A DNA stretch of 64,000 nucleotides. Source: Choricystis sp. odSpoLacu1. Its lineage: Eukaryota > Chlorophyta > Trebouxiophyceae. Position 1 is the first letter of the stretch, and the number at the start of each line of letters is the position of its first letter. The notes below the pieces were generated by a model. That model worked only from the letters and a program-made list of their open reading frames with translations. It was not told the origin of the DNA and did not search any database. Below are positions 30,341 to 40,560 of the stretch, in pieces. The stretch lies in contig OY253649.1 of NCBI GenBank assembly GCA_958009055.1, positions 372,001 through 436,000 on the forward strand. The letters run 5' to 3'. The translations under genes and the position numbers were made by a program.

Positions 30341-33112
30341 TCAAGCCGACGCAGGCACCGTGACCGCACCAGCCTCACCGCCACCTGCTCCATCAGCCGG
30401 CGTTGCACCACCATCACTGGCCAACAGCGCAGCCACCGCTTTTGCGTCCGAGGGAGGCGGCAGCTGGTCCACACACCCCACCCTCACCCCCACAAAGTGG
30501 AGCGCGTGAAGCGGGTTGTTGTGGGGGACGAGACCGTAGCAGGGAGGGGCGGGGACGCCTTCTGGCTGTGGGCCCGCGGCACACACGATGATGGCCAGCC
30601 TGCACTCCTCCAGGCGGCCCGCCGCCACTCTCTGCGCAGGCGTGGGGGTACGTAGATGGAGTAGGAATGGAGTGGGAGCAGGCGACTGAGGCGGTGGCGG
30701 CGTCGCGCTGGCGTCTGCCGCGCGCGGTGACGGCGACGGCGACGGCGACGGCGACGCGGCAAACACGTCGCGCCGCGACCGCACCGCCACGACGCGCAGG
30801 CCGGCGGCGCCCAGTTCGGCAGCTGCAGCCGGAGACAGCACGCCCTCCAGCTCAAATAGGGTGGTGCCGGGGCCGTCGTCGCGCGGCGTGGCGACGCTGC
30901 CGCGCCACTGCGCGGGCGGCGGCGACGGAGAGGGCGGGGCGTCGACCGCGCGCGGCGACCGGGGTGCGGGCGCGGTGACTGGTGTGTTGGGTGGCGGGTG
31001 GGAGAGGGGGGCGCCCCGGCGGCCGGCGGACGGGGTGGCGGGGGACGCAGGGCGCGGAGCAGGAGTATATGCTGCAGCAGCCGCAGCCGCCGCTGCCGCC
31101 GCCAACACAGCCACGCGCGGCGACGACGGCGACGGCGGCGACGCCCGCCCGCACCCGCCCGACGACGGTAGCTGGCCCGAGCCCGCGGACGCCAGCCGGC
31201 CAGGAGGCGGCACCGTGACCCGCAGTGCGGGGCGCGTCGGCAGCGTCGGCGCGACCCGCGCCGGCGGGCGCGGCGGCAGGGACACCCCGGCCACGGCAGC
31301 GGCTTCGGCGGCCGTCGGCACAGCCACCCCGCCATCGGGGGCGACGTACGCGATGTCGACGCGGGTGTCGATTGTGGTGGTGGTTGTGCCATCGCCATCA
31401 GCGGGCGCTGCAGCCGCGGTCGTCACGCACACCACTTTCCTCCACCCGGGCAACGCCCGCAGGTCTCCATCCAGCGTCGTAGCAAGCGCCACGGGCACGG
31501 GCACGCCATGCCCACTGCGCCGGGCGCGGGGCACCGGGTCGGCGGTGGCGACCGCGTCGGCCGCGTCGGGGGAGGACGCGTCAGGGGGGGGGACCCAGTC
31601 GCTATCACCATCGTCTGGGTCGTCACAAGTCCGTACGGGCAGCAGGGCGGCGACACCACCACACAGAAAAGGTTCGTGAGGAGGGGGGCGCCGCGCTGCC
31701 AGCCTCGTGCGCCCACACGCGTCGCACGTTTCCCACAGGCGGCCGCGGCGGGTGAGGACGGCAAGAGCAGCCGCGCGCGCGGCGCGCGGGGGCATCGTCG
31801 CCGCCGACTCTGCAACATTGACCAGGGACACAGCGACATCGCTGTCGCCACACTTGACGGCCAGGAGGGCGGCTTTGCGGCAGGCGGAGACGACGGCGGC
31901 GGTGGACGCGGCGGGGGCGGCCTCGAGCTTGCGCGTGAGGGTTGGTTGCCACGCGGGCACTGTTTGGCGCGGCTTTTCAACCATCCCCGCGTCATTGCCG
32001 CCACCATTCAACGCGAGCAGGGATTCGGCGTCTGCCAGATCGGTCAACAGACGCAGGGCGGCGTGGCGGTTGCCGTAGAAGAGGGCGCCAGCGCGAGACA
32101 GGTCGACAACGATGGGCGACGCCTTGCCCGCGTCGCGCGCAGCGGCCGCGGCCGCCGCCCGAATCAACGCGGGCGCAGTGCGAGGAGACAGGCGGGCCGC
32201 CGTGATGGCCAGGCCGACGTAGTCGGACCACCCGCGCGGTGGCGGCGGCGGCGGCAGGGGGGACGGGTGGAGTGAGGGAGCGTGGCGTGCGCGGCGCGCG
32301 CCGTAGCGGGGGCGGTCGCTGTCGGACGAAAAGTCGACGGGGGGGCGGGTGGGCGGGCGGCGGGGCAGGTAGTCGCCTGTTGTGTGTGGTAGAGGGGAGG
32401 AGGGGGGTGAGTGCAACACGGGGAGGAAAAAAGGGAGGCCGACGCGCCCCGACCTCTCTCTCCCTCTCACCTCCGCCTCCCCGCGACCCCGGCATGTAGC
32501 TGTCCAGTGTCCCCTTGTTCAGGTAGCGCACGCCGCACGCGTTGCACAGGTGGGGCTTGGAGGCGGGACCGCGACGCCAGGCGGGGGAGTGGCGCCTGGG
32601 TGTGTGGGGTGGGGAAGAGGGTAAGACGTTGGCAGGCTGACTAGCCCATCGCGGTCGCCATTCGCGGCGGCCGGCGCGCTGGCCTCCCCAGTCCGCCCGC
32701 GGGCGCGCCCCCTTCGCGCCTCCCACCCATGCCAGCTGTGTTAAAACACTCCAATCTAGCCAGTGGTGGGGACGCCACTTCTTCTCACCTGCCACAGTGG
32801 TCGCACGGCCCGGCCGACGCGACGCCCCCGGCGTGACCACCGCCCGTCGCGGCGGGCGGCCACTCTGACCGCAGGCTGGCCGGGCGGCGGCGCTTGCGGC
32901 CACTGGCGCGGGGCGACTGGTTCAACGCATCGTACGCATCCAGTGGGGGGAGGGCGTGGGCTGTGGGGAGGGAGGGGGGGAGGGAAGGGCGTTGTGAGGC
33001 GTCGCCATGCCGGCCCCGCCGATCCACACAACTCGCAATGCGCGTCCCACCCTCCCCTGATCTCACCAGCGTCGACAAGGTCACTGGCTGAGGGCGACCT
33101 CAGGGCCTGCAT
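30341..33112 (-). CDS. GATA-type zinc-finger transcription factor
   Basis: 792 aa in four exons: 33112-33067, 32960-32789, 32595-32471 and 32376-30341, all in phase. The single zinc finger is split by an intron: CDHCGR in exon 2, then RHSPAWRRGPASKPHLCNAC in exon 3, giving C-x2-C-x18-C-x2-C. The following RYLNKGTLDSYMPG resembles the plant GATA26/27 class. The long C-terminal exon is mostly Ala/Pro-rich, with isolated conserved-looking segments (WSDYVGLAITAARLSP, LPGWRKVVCVTTAA, LFELEGVLSPAAAAELG). Likely nuclear DNA-binding regulator. Divergent from the kinase gene, 176 bp between starts. Confidence 0.88.
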
Positions 33113-33288
33113 TTTGGGGGTCGGAGTGGCTGCCCGGGTGTTTGGGCAGCGGTCTTGATTGGCGACGTGTTGACGAAAGCAGCGGCCTTGACTGTCCGCC
33201 ACAAACATCGCGCTTGGCTGTGTTGTTGTGTGGAGGAGGTGGCGCACAAGCACGGCCACACGCACACGCACACGCCCTCCTCCCTGCC
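33113..33288. promoter_or_regulatory. Shared upstream region of divergent GATA and kinase genes
   Basis: 176 bp between the two ATGs; must hold both promoters. No recognisable core element apart from CACGGCCACACG-rich sequence close to the kinase start. Confidence 0.4.
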
Positions 33289-34452
33289 ATGACCGTCGGC
33301 GCCGCCATCCCCGCGCCAACCACCGCCCCTGGCACCGGCGCCGCCGCGCGCGTCGTGTCCACGCTCCCCCATTGGGACACCGTGGACGCCGCCTCCACCA
33401 CCACCACCATCGTGTCGGGCGGCCTCACCAACGCTCTGGTCAGGGTGGAACCTCCCTCCACCCGCCCCGACCTGGCGCCCGTGCTGGTGCGGTCGTTTGG
33501 GGAGAGGACGGAGCTGCTGATCGACCGGGCAGCCGAAGCACGTGCCCTGCGCCGCCTGGCGGCCGCCGGCTTTGGCGCGCCCGTGCTGGCCGAGTTTGAG
33601 GGGGGGCGGATTGAGGCGTACTTGCCTGCGCGGCCATTGACGCCTGAAGATATTGCAACGCGCGACGTCGGCGCCGCGATCGCGCGCGCCTTTGCCCGCC
33701 TGCACGCTGCGCCGAGGCTGCTGCCGCCACTGGCTGCGCTGCATGGGTCCCGCCTGTGGGCCACGGTGGATGCGTGGATCGCGCTGGCGGAACGGTTGGC
33801 GGGTGGGGAAAGATTAGCGGTGGATCCGGCGAGGTTGCGGACCGCCGCAAACCGTGTGCGGCATGCAACACGCCGCCTGTCCTCCCCACTCGTCTACTGC
33901 CACATGGATCTGCTGCCAGGCAACATCATGGTGCCTGAGTCCGGGTGGACCGCGCCCCCAGTGGATGCAACAGGCACCACGGACGACACTACTGCCGCTG
34001 CCTCCTCCCCCCTCCCCCCCGGCGCCGGCTCCGGCCTCACCTTCATCGACTTTGAGTATGGCCGTCCGGCGCCCCGCGGCTTTGACGTGGGAAACCACTG
34101 GTGCGAGTACGCGGGGCTGGACTGCGAGTGGGGGCGGTATCCAGAGGAGGGGGTGCGGACGGCGTGGGCGCGTGCTTATTTAACCGAAGCCGCCCGCTTG
34201 GCGGGGCGAGCGCAGCCGTCTGATGCAGATGTCACCGCCCTTGTCACAGAGGGAGACGCCTACTCCCTTGCCTCCCACCTATTTTGGTGCGCGTGGGCGT
34301 GCGTCCAAGCGCGCGTGTCGGCCGTCGACTTTGACTACGCGTCATATGCTGCATCCCGCCTGGCCGAGTGCGAGAGTCGCATGGACGCGTTTCTGGCGCC
34401 GCTGGAGGGGGAGGGTGGAGGCGGGTGGGGCGGGGTGGTGTGTTGCCGGTGA
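33289..34452 (+). CDS. Choline/ethanolamine kinase family protein
   Basis: Phosphorylates ethanolamine and/or choline at the start of the Kennedy pathway for phosphatidylethanolamine and phosphatidylcholine. 387 aa, no intron. GGLTNALVRVE is the glycine-rich nucleotide loop, VYCHMDLLPGNIM is the Brenner catalytic loop (family form HNDL), and LTFIDFEYGRPAPRGFDVGN with HWCEYAGLDCEWGRYPEEG is the metal-binding and choline-kinase signature. Asn after His in the Brenner motif is Met here (HMD), a mild deviation. Ethanolamine kinase is my first choice, but substrate choice cannot be settled from sequence alone. Confidence 0.88.
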   Translation: MTVGAAIPAPTTAPGTGAAARVVSTLPHWDTVDAASTTTTIVSGGLTNALVRVEPPSTRPDLAPVLVRSFGERTELLIDRAAEARALRRLAAAGFGAPVLAEFEGGRIEAYLPARPLTPEDIATRDVGAAIARAFARLHAAPRLLPPLAALHGSRLWATVDAWIALAERLAGGERLAVDPARLRTAANRVRHATRRLSSPLVYCHMDLLPGNIMVPESGWTAPPVDATGTTDDTTAAASSPLPPGAGSGLTFIDFEYGRPAPRGFDVGNHWCEYAGLDCEWGRYPEEGVRTAWARAYLTEAARLAGRAQPSDADVTALVTEGDAYSLASHLFWCAWACVQARVSAVDFDYASYAASRLAECESRMDAFLAPLEGEGGGGWGGVVCCR

Positions 34453-35425
34453 ATGATAAAAACCTGTTTGTAGAAACATTGAGAGAGAGAGCGTCGTGAT
34501 AGAGGGCTCTTTGGCTCAACAGAGAGTGATGGTGACGTGTCAAGCGTGGGCGGATAGACAGTAGCCAAGTGTGTGGGATCACAGAACAAAAAAACAAAAC
34601 CTATTCCTCTACCTCGCCCTCTGCCGCCGTCGGTTTCGAAACTCCATCCGACACCGTTAATTTCGCAAATCCATCCACCGTCAGCTTGACCACACCAGCC
34701 TCCACGTCTGCTGCCGCAGTCGCCGCCTTCCGCTTCAACAACAACAAGTGAATGTTTTCGTGTTGGTAACTGGCATGCTGTCGCCCACGCGGCTCACGGC
34801 GCACAGTGAAGTGGGGCGTGATGGCGGCATCGAACGCGGCCGCCACCGAGTGCGACCGCAGTTCGTTGGCGACGAGGATCGTGGTCTTGCGATGTGTGGT
34901 CAACACGGGTGCAGCGCCGCGATCCCGGCAGCCCCGCCCGCGGCGGCAGCCAGCGTCGCCTGCTTGTGCACGCCTGCTATTGTGGCATCGGTGGGGGCCA
35001 GCAGAGCGATGGGCTCGATGCGGGCGAGCCTCAAGTCGGCTAGCGTGTACTGACAGCGCGGCACGTGTGTGGCGCGCCCAAACACACGCAGGGTGCCTGC
35101 TTCCGCCAGACCCCGACGAGATTGACGGTCAACGCGGCGTCGAGGTGGCCATTCATGCACCAGTTCAGGGGGCCTGTGGCCGTGAGAGGGCGTGGCATGG
35201 CTAGCGAAGCTGTCCCTGTGTTCCCGCGCGCCGGGTCTGAGGCGGTGGAGAGGGGGCAATGCAACCAGCCCCTGCTCGAGTTGTGAGCCCGTCGGCTCAA
35301 ACTTGGACACAACTAAAAAAACGCAGCGCGAATTACCCACACCCCGCCCTCCCTCCCACTCGCCCACACCCATCACGGCGGCGCGCAGTCTCGCCGCCAG
35401 CCTGGCCCGCGCCGTGCGCCCCGCA
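34453..35425. other. Region holding a decayed gene, no intact coding frame
   Basis: Between the kinase and the tyrosyl-tRNA synthetase. The minus strand shows protein-like segments in shifting frames (listed separately). The rest is 3' flank of the kinase and 5' flank of the synthetase. Confidence 0.5.
34604..35270 (-). pseudogene. Gene remnant, C-terminus like a class I (METTL-type) methyltransferase
   Basis: The stretch 34906-34604 encodes TTHRKTTILVANELRSHSV, then AITPHFTVRREPRG and YQHENIHLLLLKRK. This has the strand pattern of the C-terminal end of lysine methyltransferases of the METTL21 type. Upstream, protein-like pieces continue in other frames: LADLRLARIEPIALLAPTDA near 34985-35045 and PLNWCMNGHLDAALTVNLVG near 35110-35180. 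Frame changes fall near 34907 and 35085, with no splice signals there. No SAM-binding GxGxG motif was seen. A pseudogene, or a gene with several sequence errors. Confidence 0.35.
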
Positions 35426-37090
35426 ATGCGCGGCCTGGCGCCCACACGCGGCGGCGGCGCGCCCCCAACGCCGAGGCCGCACGCGCCGCTGACGCGGGCG
35501 GTGGCCGCGTCGCGCGGCTTGGCCAGCCTATGGAGCCAGAGGCAGGAGCGTGCGTTATGTGGCGTGCGTGGGGTGGCGGCCAGCGCGGCCCCCGCGGAAG
35601 CGTCGCCGACTGGGGCCGCGACCCAGTCTGGCACCCAGACACCAACCGGGAACGTGATCTCCATCCTGAGGGAGCGCGGCCTGTTGAACAGTGTGGCGGG
35701 CGATGTGGACGAGTTAGAGCGCGTGGCTTGTGAGGTGAGAGAGAGAGGGAAAGGTGGCAACAAAGGAGGATGCACCCACCAAAACCACCACTCACCCCAC
35801 CCCTCCCCCACCCTCTCCACACAACAGCAATCCCTGCCCGTCTACTGCGGCTTCGACCCCACCGCCGACTCACTGCACCTGGGCCACCTGCTGGGCATCG
35901 TCGTCCTGGCGTGGTTCCGCCGCTGCGGCCACGCGCCGGTCGCCTTGCTGGGTGGCGCGACGGGGCGCGTGGGCGATCCATCGGGCCGCTCCGCTGAACG
36001 CCCCGTGCTGACGGAGGCTGCCCTGGCGTCCAACATTGCGGGAATCAAGGCCACGCTGGACGCCCTGCTGTCGAGGGACGTCGATGCCGCAGCCGGCCCT
36101 CCCCCCTCCATACTCAACAACGCAGACTGGTTTGGCGCCATGACCCTGCTCGACTTTCTGCGCGACGTTGGCAAGCACGCCCGCGTCGGCACCATGCTGT
36201 CCCGCGACTCGGTGCGCAGCCGCATGGAGGCGGATGGGGAGGGCATGTCTTTTACTGAGTTTACTTACCAACTCCTCCAAGGGTACGACTTTGTGCACCT
36301 GGCCCGCCACCACGGCGTGCGCGTGCAGGTGGGCGGCTCCGACCAGATGGGCAACGTGGTGGCGGGGCTGGATTTGTGGCGGCGGTTGAACGTGGGCGAG
36401 AGTGACAACGGTGATGCCGATGCCACCACCACCGACGACCGTGCCCGCTGCTACGGCGTCACGTTTCCCCTGCTCACCAAGACCGACGGCACCAAGATGG
36501 GCAAATCGGCGTCGGGAGCTGTCTGGCTCGCCCCCTCCAAACTGTCCCCCTTTAAATTTTACCAGTATTTGTTGACGTCCATTCCTGATGCCGACGTGTT
36601 TGCGTTCCTGCGCAAACTCACCTTCCTACCGCTGGCCGACATCGAGGCTTTGGAGAGGAAATCACAGGGCGGTTCAGCCGCGGGGTACGCCCCAAACGAC
36701 GCGCAGCGCGTGCTGGCTGCTGAAGTGACGCGGTTTGTGCACGGAGACGCGGGGTTGGCGCAAGCACTGGCGGCCACAGACGCGCTGCGCCCGGGCGCAG
36801 ACACCGCCCTCGACGCCGACGCCCTGGAAGCGGCAGCCGGGGACGGTCCCTCCGCCTCCCGCCCACGCGCCGCCATCGTGGGCGCCCCCCTGGTGGACGT
36901 GTTGGTCGACGTCGGCCTCCAACCATCCAAGGGCGCGGCGCGGCGGCTGGTTGCGGGGGGCGGCGTCTCTTTGAACAACGCCAAGGTGAAGGACGCGGGG
37001 CGCGTGTTTGAGGAGGGCGACTTGATTGGGGGCAAGGTGGCCCTGCTGGCGGCGGGCAAGAAGAACAAGCTGCTGCTGAGGGTGGAGTGA
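35426..37090 (+). CDS. Tyrosyl-tRNA synthetase, bacterial/organellar type
   Basis: Charges tRNA-Tyr in plastid and/or mitochondrion. Exons 35426-35734 and 35828-37090, phase 0; about 523 aa. The Arg/Ala/Thr-rich N-terminus before NVISILRERGLL is a likely transit peptide; an in-frame ATG at 35192 would lengthen it. HIGH motif is HLGHLLG within CGFDPTADSLHLGHLLG; KMSKS is KMGKS. VGGSDQMGN and FTEFTYQLLQGYDF are tyrosine-binding blocks. A C-terminal S4 RNA-binding domain (VDVLVDVGLQPSKGAARRLV onward) completes the bacterial-type enzyme. Confidence 0.95.
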   Translation: MRGLAPTRGGGAPPTPRPHAPLTRAVAASRGLASLWSQRQERALCGVRGVAASAAPAEASPTGAATQSGTQTPTGNVISILRERGLLNSVAGDVDELERVACEVRERGKGGNKGGCTHQNHHSPHPSPTLSTQQQSLPVYCGFDPTADSLHLGHLLGIVVLAWFRRCGHAPVALLGGATGRVGDPSGRSAERPVLTEAALASNIAGIKATLDALLSRDVDAAAGPPPSILNNADWFGAMTLLDFLRDVGKHARVGTMLSRDSVRSRMEADGEGMSFTEFTYQLLQGYDFVHLARHHGVRVQVGGSDQMGNVVAGLDLWRRLNVGESDNGDADATTTDDRARCYGVTFPLLTKTDGTKMGKSASGAVWLAPSKLSPFKFYQYLLTSIPDADVFAFLRKLTFLPLADIEALERKSQGGSAAGYAPNDAQRVLAAEVTRFVHGDAGLAQALAATDALRPGADTALDADALEAAAGDGPSASRPRAAIVGAPLVDVLVDVGLQPSKGAARRLVAGGGVSLNNAKVKDAGRVFEEGDLIGGKVALLAAGKKNKLLLRVE

Positions 37091-37271
37091 GCCGAAGACG
37101 TGTGTGTGTGCAAACCCCAAACGCGCGACCCGCGCGTTTTTTCTTTTTGTTGTGTCTCCACTTCTGTGGTTTCGACACACACGCGCGCACTCTGTGTGTC
37201 GCACACCACAGCGGTTGTCCTCAAGCCTTGGCGGGGGGCTTGACAGCGTGAGTGTGCTCGCGGCCGCCACA

Positions 37272-39475
37272 ATGCGGCCCCCTCCGCACCACATGCCGCG
37301 CCGTCGCATGGGCCGCCCCGCTGCCCTCGCCGCCGCCTCCCTCACAGTCGTCTGCCTCCTGTTGACAGTCGCCCACCCGCGCGCCCGCCTGGCGGCGTCC
37401 TCAGCGTTTGCCTCCCCCTTGCACGCCCACACAGCGGCGGCGGGCGCGCTGGGGTCCGCGCACGTGGCGCTGGCGGAGGAGATGGTGGCGGGGGCGCGGT
37501 CACCGCAGGAGCGAGCTATGGGTGAGTTTGTGTATTGTGGGTTTGGGGGTGTGGGGGGCTGTGCTGGACGATGTTGTGCATCACCCCTCACACACCCTCG
37601 CTGTCTTCCCCAGCCCTGGACGTCCTCGCCCGCCAGGACGCCGCCGCCGACGCCGCCGACGCCGCCCGCCTGGCGCGGCTGGATGCAGCAGCAGCGACGG
37701 CGGTGGCCGAACCCTCCGTCTTTGGCTCATCCGACAGCCCGCGCTTATCGCGCGCGCTCCTCGAGTCAGTCGCCCTCCACGGCGCCGTCATGGTGACCTG
37801 GGCCAACGCCGCCTACACTGACTTCACCCTTAACTGGGTGGCCCACGTGCGCGGGGCGGGCATCACCAATTTCCTGGTGGGGGCACTGGATGACGAAATT
37901 CTGGCCAGGCTGTGCGCGGCCGGCGTCCCCTCCTTCGCCATGCACGCCGGCCTCCCCGCCTCCGACTTTGGGTGGGGGTCCGCCTCCTTCCACGAGATGG
38001 GGCGGCGCAAAGCCGCCTTGACAGCGGCTGTCACAGCGTTTGGGTTTGACGTCCTCGTGTCCGACGTCGACACCGCGTGGCTCTCGAATCCATTCCCCTA
38101 TCTATCTCGCTTCCCCGACGCCGACGCCCTGGTGTCGTCGGATACACTGGCTCCATCCCTGCCCCCGGGCGACGACCGGCTGGAAGCGTGGCCGACTGCC
38201 GGCGCCGCGTTCAACATTGGGGTGCTGTTTGTGCGCGCCACGCGCGGCGGCCGGTCCCTCGCAGCCGCCTGGCACGACACACTAGCCGCCTCCCCACCCG
38301 GAGCCTGGGACCAGGCCGTGTTCAACGATATCGCCCGGGACGGCGTGGACCTGGAGTCGGCGCGCGGAGACAACCTGTTTTGGTGCGCCAACGGGACCGC
38401 GCTGCTGGGCGTGCTGCCTGTGGCCGACTATGCATCAGGCCACACTTTCTTCGTGCAGAGGCTGGCTGAGCGGCGCAGCGGAGAGGCGGAGGGGCTTGCG
38501 GTGGCGGCAGCTGGGGGAAGCAGAACCACCCACGTGCTGCCCCCGCCCTCGCCCCACCCGACCGTCGTTCACGCAACCTTCCAATTCTCGGGCACCCCCG
38601 GCAAACGCCACCGCCTGCGCGAGCGCAGGCTGTGGGCGGTGGACCAGCCCGAGTATTATGACCCGCCTGGAGGGTTGCTGGCGCTTGAACTAGATTTGGG
38701 GGGGGTTGTCCACGCCGCGGCCGTCCCCGACGCTCCGCTTGATCCAGAATTGCCCGCTGCCACCCGGCTGGCCCCGTTTGAAGGTCACTTTGCTTTGGTC
38801 CACGCCCAGCTGCGCCAGCTGAGGGCCGGCCTCGCCCTGGCGGCCGCCCTGAACCGCACCCTCATCCTGCCGCGGCTGTGGTGTGGCGCCGACCGGTGGT
38901 GGGCGCCGCACGCGGGGCGGCTGCCGGGGGCGGCCCACCCCAGGCTCCCGTTTCGTTGCCCCGCCGACCATGTGCTGGACCTGGAGGCGTGGGCAAAAGC
39001 GGGGCCCGGGCCCTGGAGGCCGGCGCTGCGGGAGGCAGGACTGCTCACCCAACCGCGCATGCCCGCACGCGTGCGCGGCGACGTCGTGCGCGTGGCGCCA
39101 TGCGATGCGGCTGCTCACTTGGCGTGTTCCACCGGCGACGGATCCCCCGCGATGGAGGTGCAGCCCGGGTGGGTGAGGCTGCATCGTGGGTTGAGCGACC
39201 GTGCCATTGCCACCGCCCTCGCTCCACACGCCCACCGCCGCGTGCTGACGTTCACCGATGCGGCTGCATCGTTCGGCGGTTTTGAGGGCGGTGAGTCCGT
39301 CGCGGCGGCAGCAGCCGCGGCCATGGCCCCCCTCACCTCCATCTGGTGCTGCACCGCCGCGCCGCCCCACTCCCCGGGGCACGTGTGGTACGATCCACAC
39401 GCGGACACCGTGCCCCACGTCGACAGGCATGGCCGCGTGTTTGAGGGGGAGTGGGTGCCGTTGTTGGGGCCGTGA
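37272..39475 (+). CDS. XEG113-like GT77 glycosyltransferase (arabinosyltransferase)
   Basis: Golgi type II membrane enzyme resembling plant XEG113, an arabinosyltransferase of hydroxyproline-rich cell-wall proteins. Exons 37272-37521 and 37614-39475; 703 aa. A signal anchor near the N-terminus (LAAASLTVVCLLLTVA) is followed by a stem, then the GT77 fold with VTWANAAYTDFTLNW and the metal-binding DxD-type motif VSDVDTAWLSNPFPYL. VVHATFQFSGTPGKRHRLRE and the C-terminal arm with LNRTLILPRLWCGADRWWAP are characteristic of XEG113 rather than RRA proteins. Expected partner substrates are extensins or similar wall glycoproteins. Confidence 0.85.
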
Positions 39476-39621
39476 TGAGAGAAAGAGGGAGAGAGAGGGA
39501 GTCTTGTGTTGATGTAGAAACAGAAAGAAAAAAAGCAGTTACCAAAGTCAAACGCAAGCCACGACCCTTTCCCTCTGCCGCTTCAAGCACTTTGTTACGA
39601 CGTGAAATGTGTGCAACCCCA

Positions 39622-40221
39622 TCACTCGGGCGCCTTGGTCGGCGGCGGCGCCTGGTCTGGCGCCGGCTCTGACGCTTGACCCTCCACCTTCTCCTCCTCT
39701 TTGCCCGCCCCTAGTGCCGCCCTCATCTCCGCCCTAAAGTCGGCCGATCCCACAGCCAGCAGGGGCCACGCAGCCGCAAACGGCAGGCGGGAGCTCTGCT
39801 TGAAACGTGTCGCGCCAAACCCGCGCCACAGCTTGGCGCCGACGGCGGCCCACGCGCCAATGACGAGGGCCAGGCCCAGGGTGGTGCCACTCAGCAGCGA
39901 CAATGGCGCTGGCGGGGCCACCGTCGGCCCAGACACGACGAGGCGGGAGTAGGAGCGCGAAAACGAGCGCACGCCGCCAGGGCCGACGTCGACCCGCTCG
40001 GACGACCACTCCCGGGTGCGGGCGCCCCTGGACTGCAGCAGGGCGTTAGCTTCTGCATCCAGGCGGCGCACGTCGGCTTCCAGGGCGTCAAACTGGGCGT
40101 CCAGGGAGGAAAAGAGGGAGGAGATTGAGTCGCGCTGGACAGCGCGGCGGGGTGGGGCGCGGGGTGGGTGGGGGGGGGGCAGGCGTCCCCAGACGCTGGG
40201 ACGGACAGTGTGAAGTGGCAT
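39622..40221 (-). CDS. Conserved-looking single-pass membrane protein, unknown
   Basis: 199 aa, no intron. Starts MPLHTVRPSVWGRLPPP, transit-peptide-like; an in-frame ATG at 40260 would add 13 aa. A coiled-coil helix (SLDAQFDALEADVRRLDAEA) precedes a membrane helix (LSLLSGTTLGLALVIGAWAA). Then FKQSSRLPFAAAWPLLAVGS and DFRAEMRAAL suggest an ordered segment after the membrane. Acidic/proline-rich C-terminus. Likely plastid, by inference from the N-terminus only. Confidence 0.6.
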   Translation of the reverse strand: MPLHTVRPSVWGRLPPPHPPRAPPRRAVQRDSISSLFSSLDAQFDALEADVRRLDAEANALLQSRGARTREWSSERVDVGPGGVRSFSRSYSRLVVSGPTVAPPAPLSLLSGTTLGLALVIGAWAAVGAKLWRGFGATRFKQSSRLPFAAAWPLLAVGSADFRAEMRAALGAGKEEEKVEGQASEPAPDQAPPPTKAPE

Positions 40222-40560
40222 GGGGGGGCGCAGGGCGCGAATGCAAGCCGCAGGTGGCAACAGAGGGCGCTGGGGCGGCCGTCTCTGGTAGCGGAAGCAA
40301 AAAACGACGAATGGTTTTGCTTCGATTCACTTTCTGTTTCGCAAAAACTGTGCACCACCCGCGCCACGAGCCCTCTCGGGCGCGCAGTGCCACAGGTGCA
40401 CGCGCCACTCCCGCGTGCCGACCTGGGCCACTGCACGCACAGGCGAGGCCGCGCCGCCTGACCCGCGCGTCACAAAGCGTGCCCGTCGTGGGAGGAGGGA
40501 CCGCCCTCCCTGCGAGCGTGGCTGTACCAATTCACACACACACATCCCACCACTCTCACA
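40222..40560. promoter_or_regulatory. Upstream region between divergent genes
   Basis: 339 bp separate the minus-strand membrane protein (start 40221) and the helicase (start 40561). No gene in it. AT-richer around 40295-40350, a likely core promoter zone for one or both genes. Confidence 0.45.

Noticed and set aside
35735..35827. Insertion in tyrosyl-tRNA synthetase
   Set aside because: In-frame but flanked by GTGAGAG and CACAACAG, with low-complexity translation; an intron.
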